NCBI GenBank assembly: GCA_937127245.1
Contig: CAKZLU010000024.1
Span: 49,804-113,803 of the forward strand
Direction: 5' to 3'
DNA length: 64,000 nucleotides
Source: an uncultured Actinomycetes bacterium
GTDB taxonomy: Bacteria > Actinomycetota > Geothermincolia > Fen-727 > JACVIW01
The notes beneath the pieces were generated by a model that did no database searches, was not told the origin of the DNA, and saw nothing but the letters and a program-made list of their open reading frames with translations. The translations under genes and the position numbers were made by a program. Of the stretch, positions 56,343 to 64,000 are shown piece by piece. Every line of letters starts with the position of its first letter. Within the stretch, counting starts at the first letter, position 1.

Positions 56343-57832
56343 GCAAGAAGAGCATATACGAGCAGCTAAAACATCTATTTGATCCCGAAAATATTGCCGT
56401 AATAGGCGCAAGCAACAACAAAATGAAATGGGGTTACATTGTTCCTGCCAATATTCTTGCTGGCGGATATAACGGGGGGCTATATCCTGTTAACCCTCAC
56501 GACGAGGTTATTCTGGAGAGAAAGGTTTACCGCTCCGTAAAAGAGGTACCCGCGGAGATTGACCTTGCTGTGGTCACTGTACCTGCGCCTGCCGTTAAGG
56601 GAGTCATCCAGGAGTGCGTGGAGAAAGGGGTTAAGACTTGCATAGTGATATCAGGCGGGTTCAGCGAAACGGGCGAGGAGGGAACAAAACTTGAGCGGGA
56701 AGTCACAGAGATTCTACGGAAAAATGAAATGAGGCTTGTAGGTCCGAACACCATGGGAGTATATTCCGCTTCCTGTTCCCTTCATGCGCTTATGCCGCCC
56801 GTTCGTCCCGTTGCGGGTAAGATAGGGTTCGCTGCCCAGAGCGGGAACCTCGGCACGCAGATGCTGAGCCTCGGCAAGGCGCTCGGGGTGGGTTTTTCGA
56901 GGTTCGTATGTATAGGAAATGAAGCTGATCTCAAATGCGCCGACTACATAGAGTGTTTTGCCGAGGACCCCGCGACAGAGGTCATACTTCTCTACATAGA
57001 GGGAATAAAGGACGCACGGCATTTCATTGAAGTGGTTTCTCGCACCACGCCGAAAAAGCCGGTGGTTGTGATGAAGGCAGGAAAAACTGATGCCGGAGCA
57101 AAAGCGGCAAGGTCTCATAGCGCTGCGCTTGCCGCCGATGAGGCGATTTTCAACGGCGTTTTGAAGCAGACTGGGATGATTGAAGCGGACACGACGGAAG
57201 AGATGCTCGACATTGCCAAAGCATTCGCGGCCACGCCTCTTCCCAAGGGGAACAGAGTCGGGGTTTTAACATGGGGAGGTGGCTGGGGTGTCGTCACCGC
57301 AGACGCTCTTGCCAAACACGGACTTGAGCTTGTTGAGTTACCTGAAGATACCCTGAAGAGACTCGATGAGATATTACCCCCTTACTGGAGCAGGGGTAAT
57401 CCTGTTGACCTCGTTGGCACTCTCGATCTCTCCAAGCACTTTGCGTGTCTGGAGATAATTGCGAATTGTCCTGTTGTGGACGCGGTCATCACTCTCGGCA
57501 CGATGGGCGCTACCTCCTCTTTCCAGTCCTTTGTTCTCGAGGGTCCCGCCGCTGAAGAGTTGAGCCAGATAAAGCCGCGCGTAATCACGAGCGAGTTTCT
57601 CCAGCAACTGATGGCAACTGACGAGGCGTACCGCAATGAGGTAATGAGACTGATGAGTGAGACTGACAAGCCGATTATCGCTGTATCTTTCCCCACCTCC
57701 GGAGCAATAACCCCCATGCTTGCTCGCCAGAGCGAGGTGGTGATATATCCCTCCCCCGAAAGGGGCGCGAAAACTCTCGCGGCGTTGTACGAGTACAGAC
57801 GTTTTCTTGACCGCCAGAAGGTGGGGGTTTGA
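56339..57832 (+). CDS. CoA-binding, NDP-forming acyl-CoA synthetase alpha-type protein
   Basis: A 497-residue protein with the two domains of ADP-forming acetyl-CoA synthetase alpha subunit: a CoA-binding Rossmann domain (residues 5-140: IAVIGASNNKMKWG, YPVNPHDEVILERKVYRS, VISGGFSETGEEG, LVGPNTMGV) and a succinyl-CoA-ligase-like domain (150-480: IGFAAQSGNLGTQML, AGKTDAGAKAARSHSAALA with the phospho-His in SHS). It makes ATP from acyl-CoA or the reverse. No beta (ATP-grasp) subunit is next to it, so the partner is elsewhere. Start codon overlaps the previous stop (ATGA), suggesting coupling. Confidence 0.86.
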   Translation: MSKKSIYEQLKHLFDPENIAVIGASNNKMKWGYIVPANILAGGYNGGLYPVNPHDEVILERKVYRSVKEVPAEIDLAVVTVPAPAVKGVIQECVEKGVKTCIVISGGFSETGEEGTKLEREVTEILRKNEMRLVGPNTMGVYSASCSLHALMPPVRPVAGKIGFAAQSGNLGTQMLSLGKALGVGFSRFVCIGNEADLKCADYIECFAEDPATEVILLYIEGIKDARHFIEVVSRTTPKKPVVVMKAGKTDAGAKAARSHSAALAADEAIFNGVLKQTGMIEADTTEEMLDIAKAFAATPLPKGNRVGVLTWGGGWGVVTADALAKHGLELVELPEDTLKRLDEILPPYWSRGNPVDLVGTLDLSKHFACLEIIANCPVVDAVITLGTMGATSSFQSFVLEGPAAEELSQIKPRVITSEFLQQLMATDEAYRNEVMRLMSETDKPIIAVSFPTSGAITPMLARQSEVVIYPSPERGAKTLAALYEYRRFLDRQKVGV

Positions 57833-57850
57833 CGCCGGAGGAGAACAAGA

Positions 57851-58693
57851 TTGCTTTCTATTTTTAGGGCTTGCGTTCTCGGCATAATTCAAGGAGTGAC
57901 TGAATTCTTTCCGGTCAGCTCGAGCGGTCATTTGACTATAGTTCCTGAGATTTTCGGCTGGAAAGAGTTCACCACCGCAAACTGCGGGCTCGGTTTTAGC
58001 GCCGTCCTTCACCTTGGCACTTTATGCGCCGTCGCCGTCTTTTTCCGGGAGGAATGGGAAAGGATAATCAAAGGATTTTTCTCAAGCCTCAAGGCAAGAC
58101 CCGCCGATTGGAATGACAACCAGAGGTTGGCCTGGTTTTTGGTCCTCGCCACTATTCCTGCCGCGCTTTTCGGATTCTTGTTTGACGATTACGTGGAGGA
58201 GAGGCTTGGGGGGCTTCTTTCGGTCGGGATATTGCTTGCCTGCGGGGCTTTTCTCATGATATTCGCCGAGGTGGTCTTGTCCCGGGCGGGCACAAGGAGA
58301 ACCCTCGAGGAATTTTCCGTAAAGGACGCATTGGCAATGGGGGTTTTCCAGGTCTTTTCGCTTGCCCCGGGGCTCTCGAGGTCAGGAGCCACGATATCGG
58401 GTGGGATATTTTCCGGGTTAAGCAGGGAGTCGGCCGCCGCCTTCTCATTTCTCATGCTTGCACCAATCTCTCTGGGGGCGGGTTTGTATGAGATTATAAA
58501 AATGACCTCCGAGGGCGTGGGAGAAATTGGGACGGCTGCTCTCATCTGTGGATTCTTCGCGTCCGCCGTATCGGGGTTCCTGGCTATAAGATTTCTGCTG
58601 CGTTTCCTGCGCGGGGGAAGCTTGGTGCCGTTCATCTCGTATTCCTTCGCTGTTGCCTGCGCTACAATCGCTCTTGCTGCAATTCGGCACTGA
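57851..58693 (+). CDS. uppP: Undecaprenyl-diphosphate phosphatase
   Basis: A 280-residue polytopic UppP/BacA that dephosphorylates undecaprenyl diphosphate to recycle the wall-lipid carrier. The two catalytic loops are GVTEFFPVSSSGHL near residue 15 and APGLSRSGATISGG near residue 175. About eight membrane helices. TTG at 57851 has GGAGGAG upstream and begins right at the family N terminus. It starts 19 bp after the CoA-ligase gene and together with the mannosyltransferase links this cluster to polyprenyl-phosphate use. Confidence 0.94.
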   Translation: MLSIFRACVLGIIQGVTEFFPVSSSGHLTIVPEIFGWKEFTTANCGLGFSAVLHLGTLCAVAVFFREEWERIIKGFFSSLKARPADWNDNQRLAWFLVLATIPAALFGFLFDDYVEERLGGLLSVGILLACGAFLMIFAEVVLSRAGTRRTLEEFSVKDALAMGVFQVFSLAPGLSRSGATISGGIFSGLSRESAAAFSFLMLAPISLGAGLYEIIKMTSEGVGEIGTAALICGFFASAVSGFLAIRFLLRFLRGGSLVPFISYSFAVACATIALAAIRH

Positions 58694-58736
58694 CCCGGAT
58701 AATTGGGTCGTGACATGGTTGTGAAAAAGGTGAGTC

Positions 58737-59078
58737 ATGCATGAACTTTCGGTTGTAGAGAGTATGGTTGCGATTGTCTTGAAGCACGCTGAGCTAAACC
58801 GCGCAAGCTCAGTGAAGAAAATCAACCTCGTTTTGGGCGAGGTTAGCACTATAATGGAGGAGCCGGTCAGATTTTATTTCGAGATAATAAGTAAAGGAAC
58901 CGTCGCTGAGGGTGCTGAGCTGTTTTTCAGAAGAACCCCGCTGATGGCTGAGTGCGTCACGTGCGGTGAGCAATTCAAGGTCATTGATTATGACCTTACC
59001 TGCCCGAGATGCAAGAGTAATGAATCAAAAATCATTTCCGGCAGGGAGTTCCGAGTTGAGTCCATAGAGATAGAGTGA
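58737..59078 (+). CDS. hypA: Hydrogenase nickel incorporation protein HypA
   Basis: A 113-residue HypA. The nickel-binding N terminus MHELSVVESMV is complete (Met1-His2-Glu3). The zinc domain has CVTCGEQF and CPRCKS, two CXXC pairs. HypA delivers nickel to NiFe hydrogenase or urease maturation. hypB follows after about 95 bp. No hydrogenase structural gene is in the window. Confidence 0.93.
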   Translation: MHELSVVESMVAIVLKHAELNRASSVKKINLVLGEVSTIMEEPVRFYFEIISKGTVAEGAELFFRRTPLMAECVTCGEQFKVIDYDLTCPRCKSNESKIISGREFRVESIEIE

Positions 59079-59175
59079 CCAACAAGGGGTGTCTTATGGA
59101 TTTTTAAAAAAGGGTGCTATTATTGCAGACGCCTATGGCTCTTGCTTGGAGGCGAGTTTAAGGTAGGAGGTTTTA

Positions 59176-59862
59176 ATGGAAGTAGAGGTATTGGAGGGAA
59201 TTTTTGACGCGAACGAGATAATCGCCGCGGAGAATAGAAGAATCCTCGATGAACACGGGATTTTCATGATGAACATAATGTCAAGCCCAGGCGCTGGCAA
59301 AACAAGCGTGATCCTTTCCACTCTGGAGGGCATCTCGAAAGAGTTTTCTTGCGCTGTTATCGAAGGGGATATCGCCGGGAAAGTGGACTCGGAGAGAATT
59401 GCCAAAACGGGAGTGCCAGCGATCCAGATAAACACCGGAGGCTCGTGCCACCTTGAGGCTAAACAGATCAATACAGCCCTTAAGAAACTCCTACTCGATG
59501 GGCTGGACGTGGTCATCGTTGAAAACGTCGGTAATCTCGTTTGTCCTGCTGAGTTCAAGCTCGGTGAGGATTTGAAAGTCATGATTTTAAGCGTCGCTGA
59601 AGGGCACGATAAACCCCACAAGTATCCGCTAATGTTTTCAGAAAGCAGTGTTCTTCTCGTCAACAAAATAGACATGATCCCGCTTACCAATTTCGACATG
59701 GCGCAGCTTAAGGAAACGGTTACAAGAATGAACCCTAAGATAAAAATCTTCGAAATTTCATGCAGGACAAAAGAGGGAATCGCCGAATGGCTCGATTTCA
59801 TAAAAGACGTGATAAACGAGAAGAAGAAAAGTGAAAACAACCCTACAGAGAGCACCGGCTAA
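59176..59862 (+). CDS. hypB: Hydrogenase nickel incorporation GTPase HypB
   Basis: A 228-residue GTPase of the SIMIBI class. The Walker A loop is SSPGAGKTS near residue 37; EGDIAGKVDSERIAKTGVPAIQINTGGSCHLEA carries switch I and the GTPase-specific Cys-His nickel site; VIVENVGNLVCPAEF and LLVNKIDMIPL (NKID specificity) complete the fold. The N-terminal extension lacks a His-rich tract and the CXXGCXXXC motif. It works with HypA to insert nickel. GGAGG 8 bp upstream of ATG. Confidence 0.94.
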   Translation: MEVEVLEGIFDANEIIAAENRRILDEHGIFMMNIMSSPGAGKTSVILSTLEGISKEFSCAVIEGDIAGKVDSERIAKTGVPAIQINTGGSCHLEAKQINTALKKLLLDGLDVVIVENVGNLVCPAEFKLGEDLKVMILSVAEGHDKPHKYPLMFSESSVLLVNKIDMIPLTNFDMAQLKETVTRMNPKIKIFEISCRTKEGIAEWLDFIKDVINEKKKSENNPTESTG

Positions 59863-60168
59863 AGGCTCTGCTTTTAAATATTACCCTGGTCTTTTATAAT
59901 ACGTTTCTGCGCGTGTTGCCTCTATGTCGTGACACGCGCAAAAAAACGTAAGCCACCGCGTTAGGGTAATTTTTTAGTGAGCGGCGGATAGTAAGCTGGA
60001 CAGTCACGCCCGAGACCAGGATATCCTTGGACGGGAGCTGAAGGGAAGGCAGTGTCCCGACCGAGGGCAAGTTGCCTGTTTCCCGTGGGGGTTAGGTTAG
60101 GGGCGCTGCTGAATCTTAAAAGATGGATCACGGCTGCCTCCGGTCGGGATTACCGTAAGGAGTCTGAG
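59863..60168 (+). promoter_or_regulatory. Putative promoter and structured 5' leader of the V-ATPase operon
   Basis: A TATAAT at 59895-59900 (no good -35) would start a ~260 nt leader. Close to the start is a perfect 8 bp stem GCGCGTGT/ACACGCGC (59909-59916 with 59932-59939). Further on, 60055-60063 (TCCCGACCG) is perfectly complementary to 60141-60149 (CGGTCGGGA), 8 bp upstream of the ribosome-binding site; a competing hairpin pairs GGGAA-GGCA (60043-60051) with TGCC and TTCCC (60073-60084). No known riboswitch consensus was recognised. The frame 60052-60168 that runs into the first gene has no coding character. Confidence 0.4.
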
Positions 60169-60480
60169 ATGGCTGGCGAAAATGTTAAGAAGGTGCGCGA
60201 GGCAGAAGAGCGCGCGGAAGAAATCCTTTCCGCCGCGGTTGCCGAGGCGAAAAAAATTGTCGAGGAAGCAAAAGAGGAAGCGGGGCGCATAATCGAGGAA
60301 ACAAGGCGGACCGCGATTGATGAGGGAGGAAAAATACGCGACTCAATTTTGAAAGAGGCTGAAGAAGAAGCTTCCGCGATAAGAGAAGAAGCTCTCTCTT
60401 CACGTGAGGAGATCAAGAAAGCTGCTCAGGGCAAAAAAGAAGAGGCGGTAAGGGCGGCCTTTGACATTATTTTCAGGTGA
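60169..60480 (+). CDS. V-type ATPase H/NtpF-like coiled-coil subunit
   Basis: A 103-residue, strongly charged helical protein (MAGENVKKVREAEERAEEIL and so on) with a continuous coiled coil, like the G/H (NtpF/AhaH) peripheral-stalk subunit that pairs with subunit E. ATG 60169 has AAGGAG 7 bp upstream; the longer open frame reaches further up without a ribosome-binding site. It opens the V-ATPase operon, as in other bacterial V-ATPase clusters. Confidence 0.82.
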   Translation: MAGENVKKVREAEERAEEILSAAVAEAKKIVEEAKEEAGRIIEETRRTAIDEGGKIRDSILKEAEEEASAIREEALSSREEIKKAAQGKKEEAVRAAFDIIFR

Positions 60481-60537
60481 AAAGATTGAGGACGAAGCGG
60501 CATTGAGAGATGGTAGCAAGCGGGAGAAGATGTCCCG

Positions 60538-62520
60538 ATGGCGCTTGAGGAAATAAAGAAAATCGAGATAGTCACTCACAAGGCGGAGCTGGAAAACATC
60601 GTTGACGCTCTTGAGCGGCTCGGATCTGTCGAGGTCGTTGCCGTCAGCGAAGAAGAGCTCGAGCCCAGAGCCCTGGATGAGGAAGAGCTCAAGGCCATCA
60701 GAAATTCAAATCTCGCCATTTCACAGATAGAGTTCATTCTCGATTTCATTCGCCAAAACGGCAGGAAAAAGCCCTCTTTCATAAAGACCCTTATTAAAGA
60801 CAAGTACGAAATGAGCATAGACGAGTTCTTATCCTTTGAGGAGAAAGTTGATCTCCATTCCATATATGAGCATTGCTCAAAACTTGAGAAGCGACTTGTG
60901 GGGCTTTTGGACAGAAGGGCGGAACTCATCCAGCAAAGAGACGAACTTGAAAACTGGCTTGACCTTAACATCCACTTGGATGAAGTGAGAGACGGACAAA
61001 GATACGGTGTGGTCTCCGGAAAGATGCCCCCTTCCAAAGCCGGCGAAGCGCTCGATCAACTTAACGAGAAATTCTCTGAGAGCGCCGGGGAGATTGTTTC
61101 CCTGAAAGAAAGCGCCGCAAGGGTACTGATTATCTTCACCTTAGGCTTAAAAGACGAGGTCCTCACTTTCCTTTCCGATTCCAAGTTTGAACCAGTCATT
61201 CTTCCCAGTTACGCGCTCACGCCCGCGCAAAGGTGCGAGCAGATAGAGGATGAACTTAGGGAAGTCGAGGCGGAGATAGAAAAGCTCAGGGATGAGGTTG
61301 AAGACATTAACAAATCCGTCCCGGATCTGGTGATTTTGAGGGAATATCACTTGAACAAACGCAAGAAGATTGAGTCGCTCTCTGCCCCTGGCGTTACCAG
61401 GCGGGCGGCGCTGATCAAGGGCTGGGTTTGCGCAAGGCATGTTCCAAAAGTGAAGAAAGCTTTAGAAAAGGTTACCGACGCTTTCGAGATAGACATTTCG
61501 GACCCTGCGCCTGATGAGAATGTGCCGGTGCTTCTCAGAAACAACAGGTTTGTTAAACCTTTCGAGACACTCACAAAGCTCTACGGTCTTCCGCATTCGG
61601 CGGAGTTCGACCCCACCGTGATAATCGCCGTCTCTTTCACCATATTTTTTGGTTTCTGCATAGGAGATGTCGGTTACGGCGCGTGTCTGATAATCGCTTT
61701 TTATCTTCTAAAAAGGCTTCTGCCGATCGGCAAGAACGTTCGCAACCTCTTCACGGTAATGTCCTTGGGAAGCGCTTTCGCCATGGTCATGGGAGTGCTG
61801 ACCGGTTCATGGTTCGGAATAGAGACCGCGAAGCTCCCCCTTTTCCTGAAGAAACTTGCGGTTTTCGATCCCTTAACCGAACCACTTCCCGTGATGGGTC
61901 TTTGCATGGGACTCGGAATCTTACACATGCTTGCTGGAACGATAGTGGAGTTTAGGGACAATTGGAGGACGGGCGAGAAGAAGTCCGCGCTGATAGATCA
62001 GGGGCTTGTGCTTTTGATGTTCGTCGCTTTTGCGATCGCGGCTGTTCTCGTCGTTACCAAGAAGGTGAACACGAAAGGCGCGCTACTTTTTCCGGGAGTT
62101 GTGATACTTGGAATGCTCGTGTTTTTCGGCAGGGATTCCAAGAGCATTGCCGGCAAAGTGATCAACGGCATTTACGAGACTTACAACACAGTTGTGGGTT
62201 GGTTGGGCGACACCGTCTCGTATGTCCGCCTGTACGCTCTGGGTCTTGCCACTTTCGTTATAGGGTGGGTCATTAACACGCTCAGCGGGATGATAATGGG
62301 GATTCTGCCGGTTGTCGGGTTCATCATAATGCTTGCCGTTATGCTTGCCGGACACACTTTAAATGTTCTGATAAACCTTCTGGGCGCGTTCGTCCATCCG
62401 TTAAGGCTTCATTTCGTGGAGTTTTTCGGTAAGTTCTACGAGGACGGTGGAAGGGAGTTCCGCCCGCTCGGTATAGAGTCGAAAATTATTTATATAAAAG
62501 AATATGAAAGTGAGGAATAG
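60538..62520 (+). CDS. ntpI: V-type ATP synthase subunit I
   Basis: A 660-residue subunit a/I of the membrane sector. Residues 1-370 form the cytoplasmic coiled-coil part (LEEIKKIEIVTHK at the start). The membrane half has about seven helices: FDPTVIIAVSFTIFFGFCIGDVGYG, a GIETAKLPLF loop, and the conserved DTVSYVRLYALGLATFVIG segment whose Arg forms the ion half-channel. It conveys ions across the ring. Length is usual (about 650). Confidence 0.95.
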   Translation: MALEEIKKIEIVTHKAELENIVDALERLGSVEVVAVSEEELEPRALDEEELKAIRNSNLAISQIEFILDFIRQNGRKKPSFIKTLIKDKYEMSIDEFLSFEEKVDLHSIYEHCSKLEKRLVGLLDRRAELIQQRDELENWLDLNIHLDEVRDGQRYGVVSGKMPPSKAGEALDQLNEKFSESAGEIVSLKESAARVLIIFTLGLKDEVLTFLSDSKFEPVILPSYALTPAQRCEQIEDELREVEAEIEKLRDEVEDINKSVPDLVILREYHLNKRKKIESLSAPGVTRRAALIKGWVCARHVPKVKKALEKVTDAFEIDISDPAPDENVPVLLRNNRFVKPFETLTKLYGLPHSAEFDPTVIIAVSFTIFFGFCIGDVGYGACLIIAFYLLKRLLPIGKNVRNLFTVMSLGSAFAMVMGVLTGSWFGIETAKLPLFLKKLAVFDPLTEPLPVMGLCMGLGILHMLAGTIVEFRDNWRTGEKKSALIDQGLVLLMFVAFAIAAVLVVTKKVNTKGALLFPGVVILGMLVFFGRDSKSIAGKVINGIYETYNTVVGWLGDTVSYVRLYALGLATFVIGWVINTLSGMIMGILPVVGFIIMLAVMLAGHTLNVLINLLGAFVHPLRLHFVEFFGKFYEDGGREFRPLGIESKIIYIKEYESEE

Positions 62521-62543
62521 GATTTTGAAAGGAGGCTGTTCAA

Positions 62544-63059
62544 TTGTTAGAAACGTTTGCTCAAGTTGCTAAAGCCGCGGCTGGCTCTAACACGTGGGCA
62601 GGTCTCACAGGCTTTCAGTGGGCGATTTTCGGTGCGGCGCTTGCTTTCGTCGGAGGCGGAATGGGTTCTGCAATCGGCATAACCTATGTGTCGAATGTGG
62701 CGAGCGGAATCCTTGTCGAAGACCCGGATAAGTTCGGCTCAATGCTCCCTCTGCTGGCTATCCCGGGTACGCAGGGGATATACGGCCTCATCACCGCGAT
62801 ACTCGTTACCTTTTTCTTCAACCTGAGCAAGATTTCCGCACACAGCGGGATGCTCGTTTTCTTCTCGTGTCTTCCGGTCGCTTTCGTGTGCTGCGTTTCC
62901 GCGATATTTCAGGGATTAACCGCGGCGAGCGCTTCGGCGATGGTGGCGAGGAGGACAGAGGAGCTCGGAAAAGCCATGGTTCTTCCGGCGCTCGTTGAGA
63001 CATACGCCGTTCTCTCGCTGATTCTTACCATTTACCTTTTCACCAGGATTCCCAAGTGA
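62544..63059 (+). CDS. ntpK: V-type ATP synthase subunit K (c-ring proteolipid, two-hairpin type)
   Basis: A 171-residue proteolipid of four helices, an internal duplication of the two-helix c subunit. The second hairpin carries the ion-binding carboxylate in MVLPALVETYAVLSL (near residue 150); the equivalent position of the first hairpin is Gln (IPGTQGIYGL), as in Enterococcus NtpK. Glu plus Gln is compatible with Na+ or H+ binding; no reliable choice can be made here. The start is TTG 62544 with AAAGGAGG upstream. Confidence 0.93.
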   Translation: MLETFAQVAKAAAGSNTWAGLTGFQWAIFGAALAFVGGGMGSAIGITYVSNVASGILVEDPDKFGSMLPLLAIPGTQGIYGLITAILVTFFFNLSKISAHSGMLVFFSCLPVAFVCCVSAIFQGLTAASASAMVARRTEELGKAMVLPALVETYAVLSLILTIYLFTRIPK

Positions 63060-63090
63060 TTTAAGGGACGATTCTTCCGGCGGTGAGAAA

Positions 63091-63696
63091 ATGCCACTTG
63101 AAAAATTAATCGACAGAATAATAAGCGAAGCGGAAGAAGAAGCATCCCGGATAAAGAAAGAAGCTGAAAAAGAGCGGGAAAAGATACTAAGCGCCGCAAA
63201 AGATGAGGCTGAAGGCATAAGGCAGAGGGTTATTGAGACCTACCGCAGGGAGGCGGAGGAGGAAAAGAAAAGGAGAGTGACATCCGAGAATCTTGAGGCG
63301 CGAACCGCGCTTCTTGCGGAGAAGCAGGAGCTAATTAAATCCGTAATCGACAGGGTCGTGCTCTCTGTTAAGGAAATGCCCGAGGATGAATACATTGAAA
63401 TTCTCATAAAGATGCATAAAGGTCTCGACATTAAAACGAAAGGCGAGCTCATCCTGTCGCCTGGCGACAGATCCAGGATCGGAGAGCGCTTTGTTCAGAA
63501 AGCTAACGAACAAATTCGATCGGCGGGGCTGTCTGGCGAGCTTGTGCTTTCTGAGGAGACCAGGGACATCAAGGGGGGTTTCATAATCAGGTCCGAGGGT
63601 ATCGAGATTAACAACAGCATCGAGGCGCTGATAAGTTCGAGGCGCGAGGAGCTTGAACTCAAAATAGCCGAGATTCTTTTCGGCGAGGGGCAGTAA
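63091..63696 (+). CDS. ntpE: V-type ATP synthase subunit E (peripheral stalk)
   Basis: A 201-residue subunit E. The N-terminal half is a charged coiled coil (LIDRIISEAEEEASRIKKEAEKE) that pairs with the H/NtpF subunit, and the C-terminal half a globular head (VLSEETRDIKGGFIIRSEGIEINNSIEALI, family-typical GG-F). Links the catalytic head to subunit I. ATG with a purine-rich stretch upstream. Confidence 0.93.
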   Translation: MPLEKLIDRIISEAEEEASRIKKEAEKEREKILSAAKDEAEGIRQRVIETYRREAEEEKKRRVTSENLEARTALLAEKQELIKSVIDRVVLSVKEMPEDEYIEILIKMHKGLDIKTKGELILSPGDRSRIGERFVQKANEQIRSAGLSGELVLSEETRDIKGGFIIRSEGIEINNSIEALISSRREELELKIAEILFGEGQ

Positions 63697-63743
63697 CCAG
63701 AGGGCAAATGTTTGCCAAAAGGGAGGTCTCCGGAGAATAAGAG

Positions 63744-64000
63744 ATGGAAGTTGACCCTTACATGACGAGAGCAATGAAGACTTTCTTCAGGGTGCCCAGA
63801 TACGGCACTGCTTGCGGTCGCGTAATGATGAAGGAAGCAACGCTACTCAACTGGCAGCGCGTTGAGAGAATAGTCGAGTCCGATTTCGATGAGGCGCTCG
63901 GAGTGCTTCTGGAAACGGAAAGCGGAAAATACCTTGCCGGAGCGAAAGTTGCCGCTGACGTTGAAAACGGGCTTATGGCTTTTTTGACCGATGAATATAA
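63744..64000 (+). CDS. ntpC: V-type ATP synthase subunit C, 5' part (cut by window end)
   Basis: ATG at 63744 with GGAG upstream opens a frame that stays open to base 64000. The first 85 residues (MEVDPYMTRAMKTFFRVP, RYGTACGRVMMKEATLL and the VERIVESDFDEALGVLLETE segment) fit subunit C/d of bacterial V-ATPases, which couples the c ring to the central stalk. Its place after subunit E agrees with the usual order (E, C, then F, A, B, D). The remainder lies outside the window. Confidence 0.8.
   Translation, partial: MEVDPYMTRAMKTFFRVPRYGTACGRVMMKEATLLNWQRVERIVESDFDEALGVLLETESGKYLAGAKVAADVENGLMAFLTDEY

Noticed and set aside
59863..60168. Known riboswitch (cobalamin, c-di-GMP-I or c-di-AMP type) in the V-ATPase leader
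   Set aside because: Key consensus blocks of these classes could not be found by eye; only a generic structured leader is claimed.
60052..60168. Extended N terminus for the first V-ATPase gene
   Set aside because: The segment lacks coding character and a ribosome-binding site, whereas ATG 60169 has AAGGAG and starts at a typical coiled-coil subunit.

Overview
This window looks like a chromosome segment of a deep-branching, Gram-positive-type bacterium, most likely a candidate lineage of Actinomycetota. The main pointers are a dnaK-hsp20-grpE-dnaJ-hspR operon with a HAIR-type operator (HspR control is typical of actinobacteria), a P-type ATPase resembling mycobacterial CtpE, and a lone radical SAM protein of the MSMEG_0568 type. 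A bacterial V-type ATPase, hydrogenase maturation genes (hypA, hypB), a bacterial ferredoxin, a Spo0H-like sigma factor, an acyl-CoA ligase/dehydrogenase set and a probable selenoprotein suggest an anaerobe or facultative anaerobe that uses organic acids. The taxonomic call is an inference; there is no rRNA in the window.

Layout. 1-5.6 kb: tandem YegS-type lipid kinases, DNA polymerase X, and a two-gene phosphorelay (sensor kinase and LuxR-type regulator). 5.9-10.4 kb: a gene-poor accessory stretch with tRNA-Gly, an alpha/beta hydrolase, two pairs of imperfect repeats and the wreck of one or more structural/surface-protein genes. 10.4-13.6 kb: an operon of acyl-CoA ligase, THEP1-type NTPase and SIR2 deacylase. 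14.3-24.5 kb: CtpE-like pump, a 1382-residue HEAT-repeat protein, an enolase-superfamily enzyme, the radical SAM protein and a SigH-like sigma factor. 24.7-30.9 kb: ferredoxin and the complete HspR chaperone operon. 31.0-39.0 kb: FAD oxidoreductase, then the purine genes purA, purD, purE, purB, purS, purQ, then a PHP phosphoesterase. 39.0-45.1 kb: B-box membrane protein, B12-binding radical SAM protein, archaeal-type phosphoglycerate mutase coupled to a PP-loop-like protein, and a DUF429-like protein. 45.2-50.9 kb: a secreted protein and a minus-strand operon for acyl-CoA activation and oxidation. 51-54.8 kb: repeat-bearing intergenic DNA, a thioredoxin-like lipoprotein with an in-frame TGA at its first redox residue, a flavoprotein, tRNA-Ala, a 51-residue zinc ribbon and a STAS protein. 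54.8-64 kb: pcm, a dolichyl-phosphate-mannose-synthase-like transferase, an NDP-forming CoA-ligase subunit, uppP, hypAB and the first five genes of a V-type ATPase operon, the last cut by the window end.

The most interesting items are the probable UGPC selenoprotein with a stem-loop placed like a bacterial SECIS; imperfect direct repeats with the same 72-74 bp period at four separate intergenic loci; a potentially structured leader before the V-ATPase operon; an acyl-CoA ligase carrying a PX4GK acetylation motif in one operon with a SIR2 deacylase; and a PP-loop-like protein of unknown function coupled to the phosphoglycerate mutase gene.
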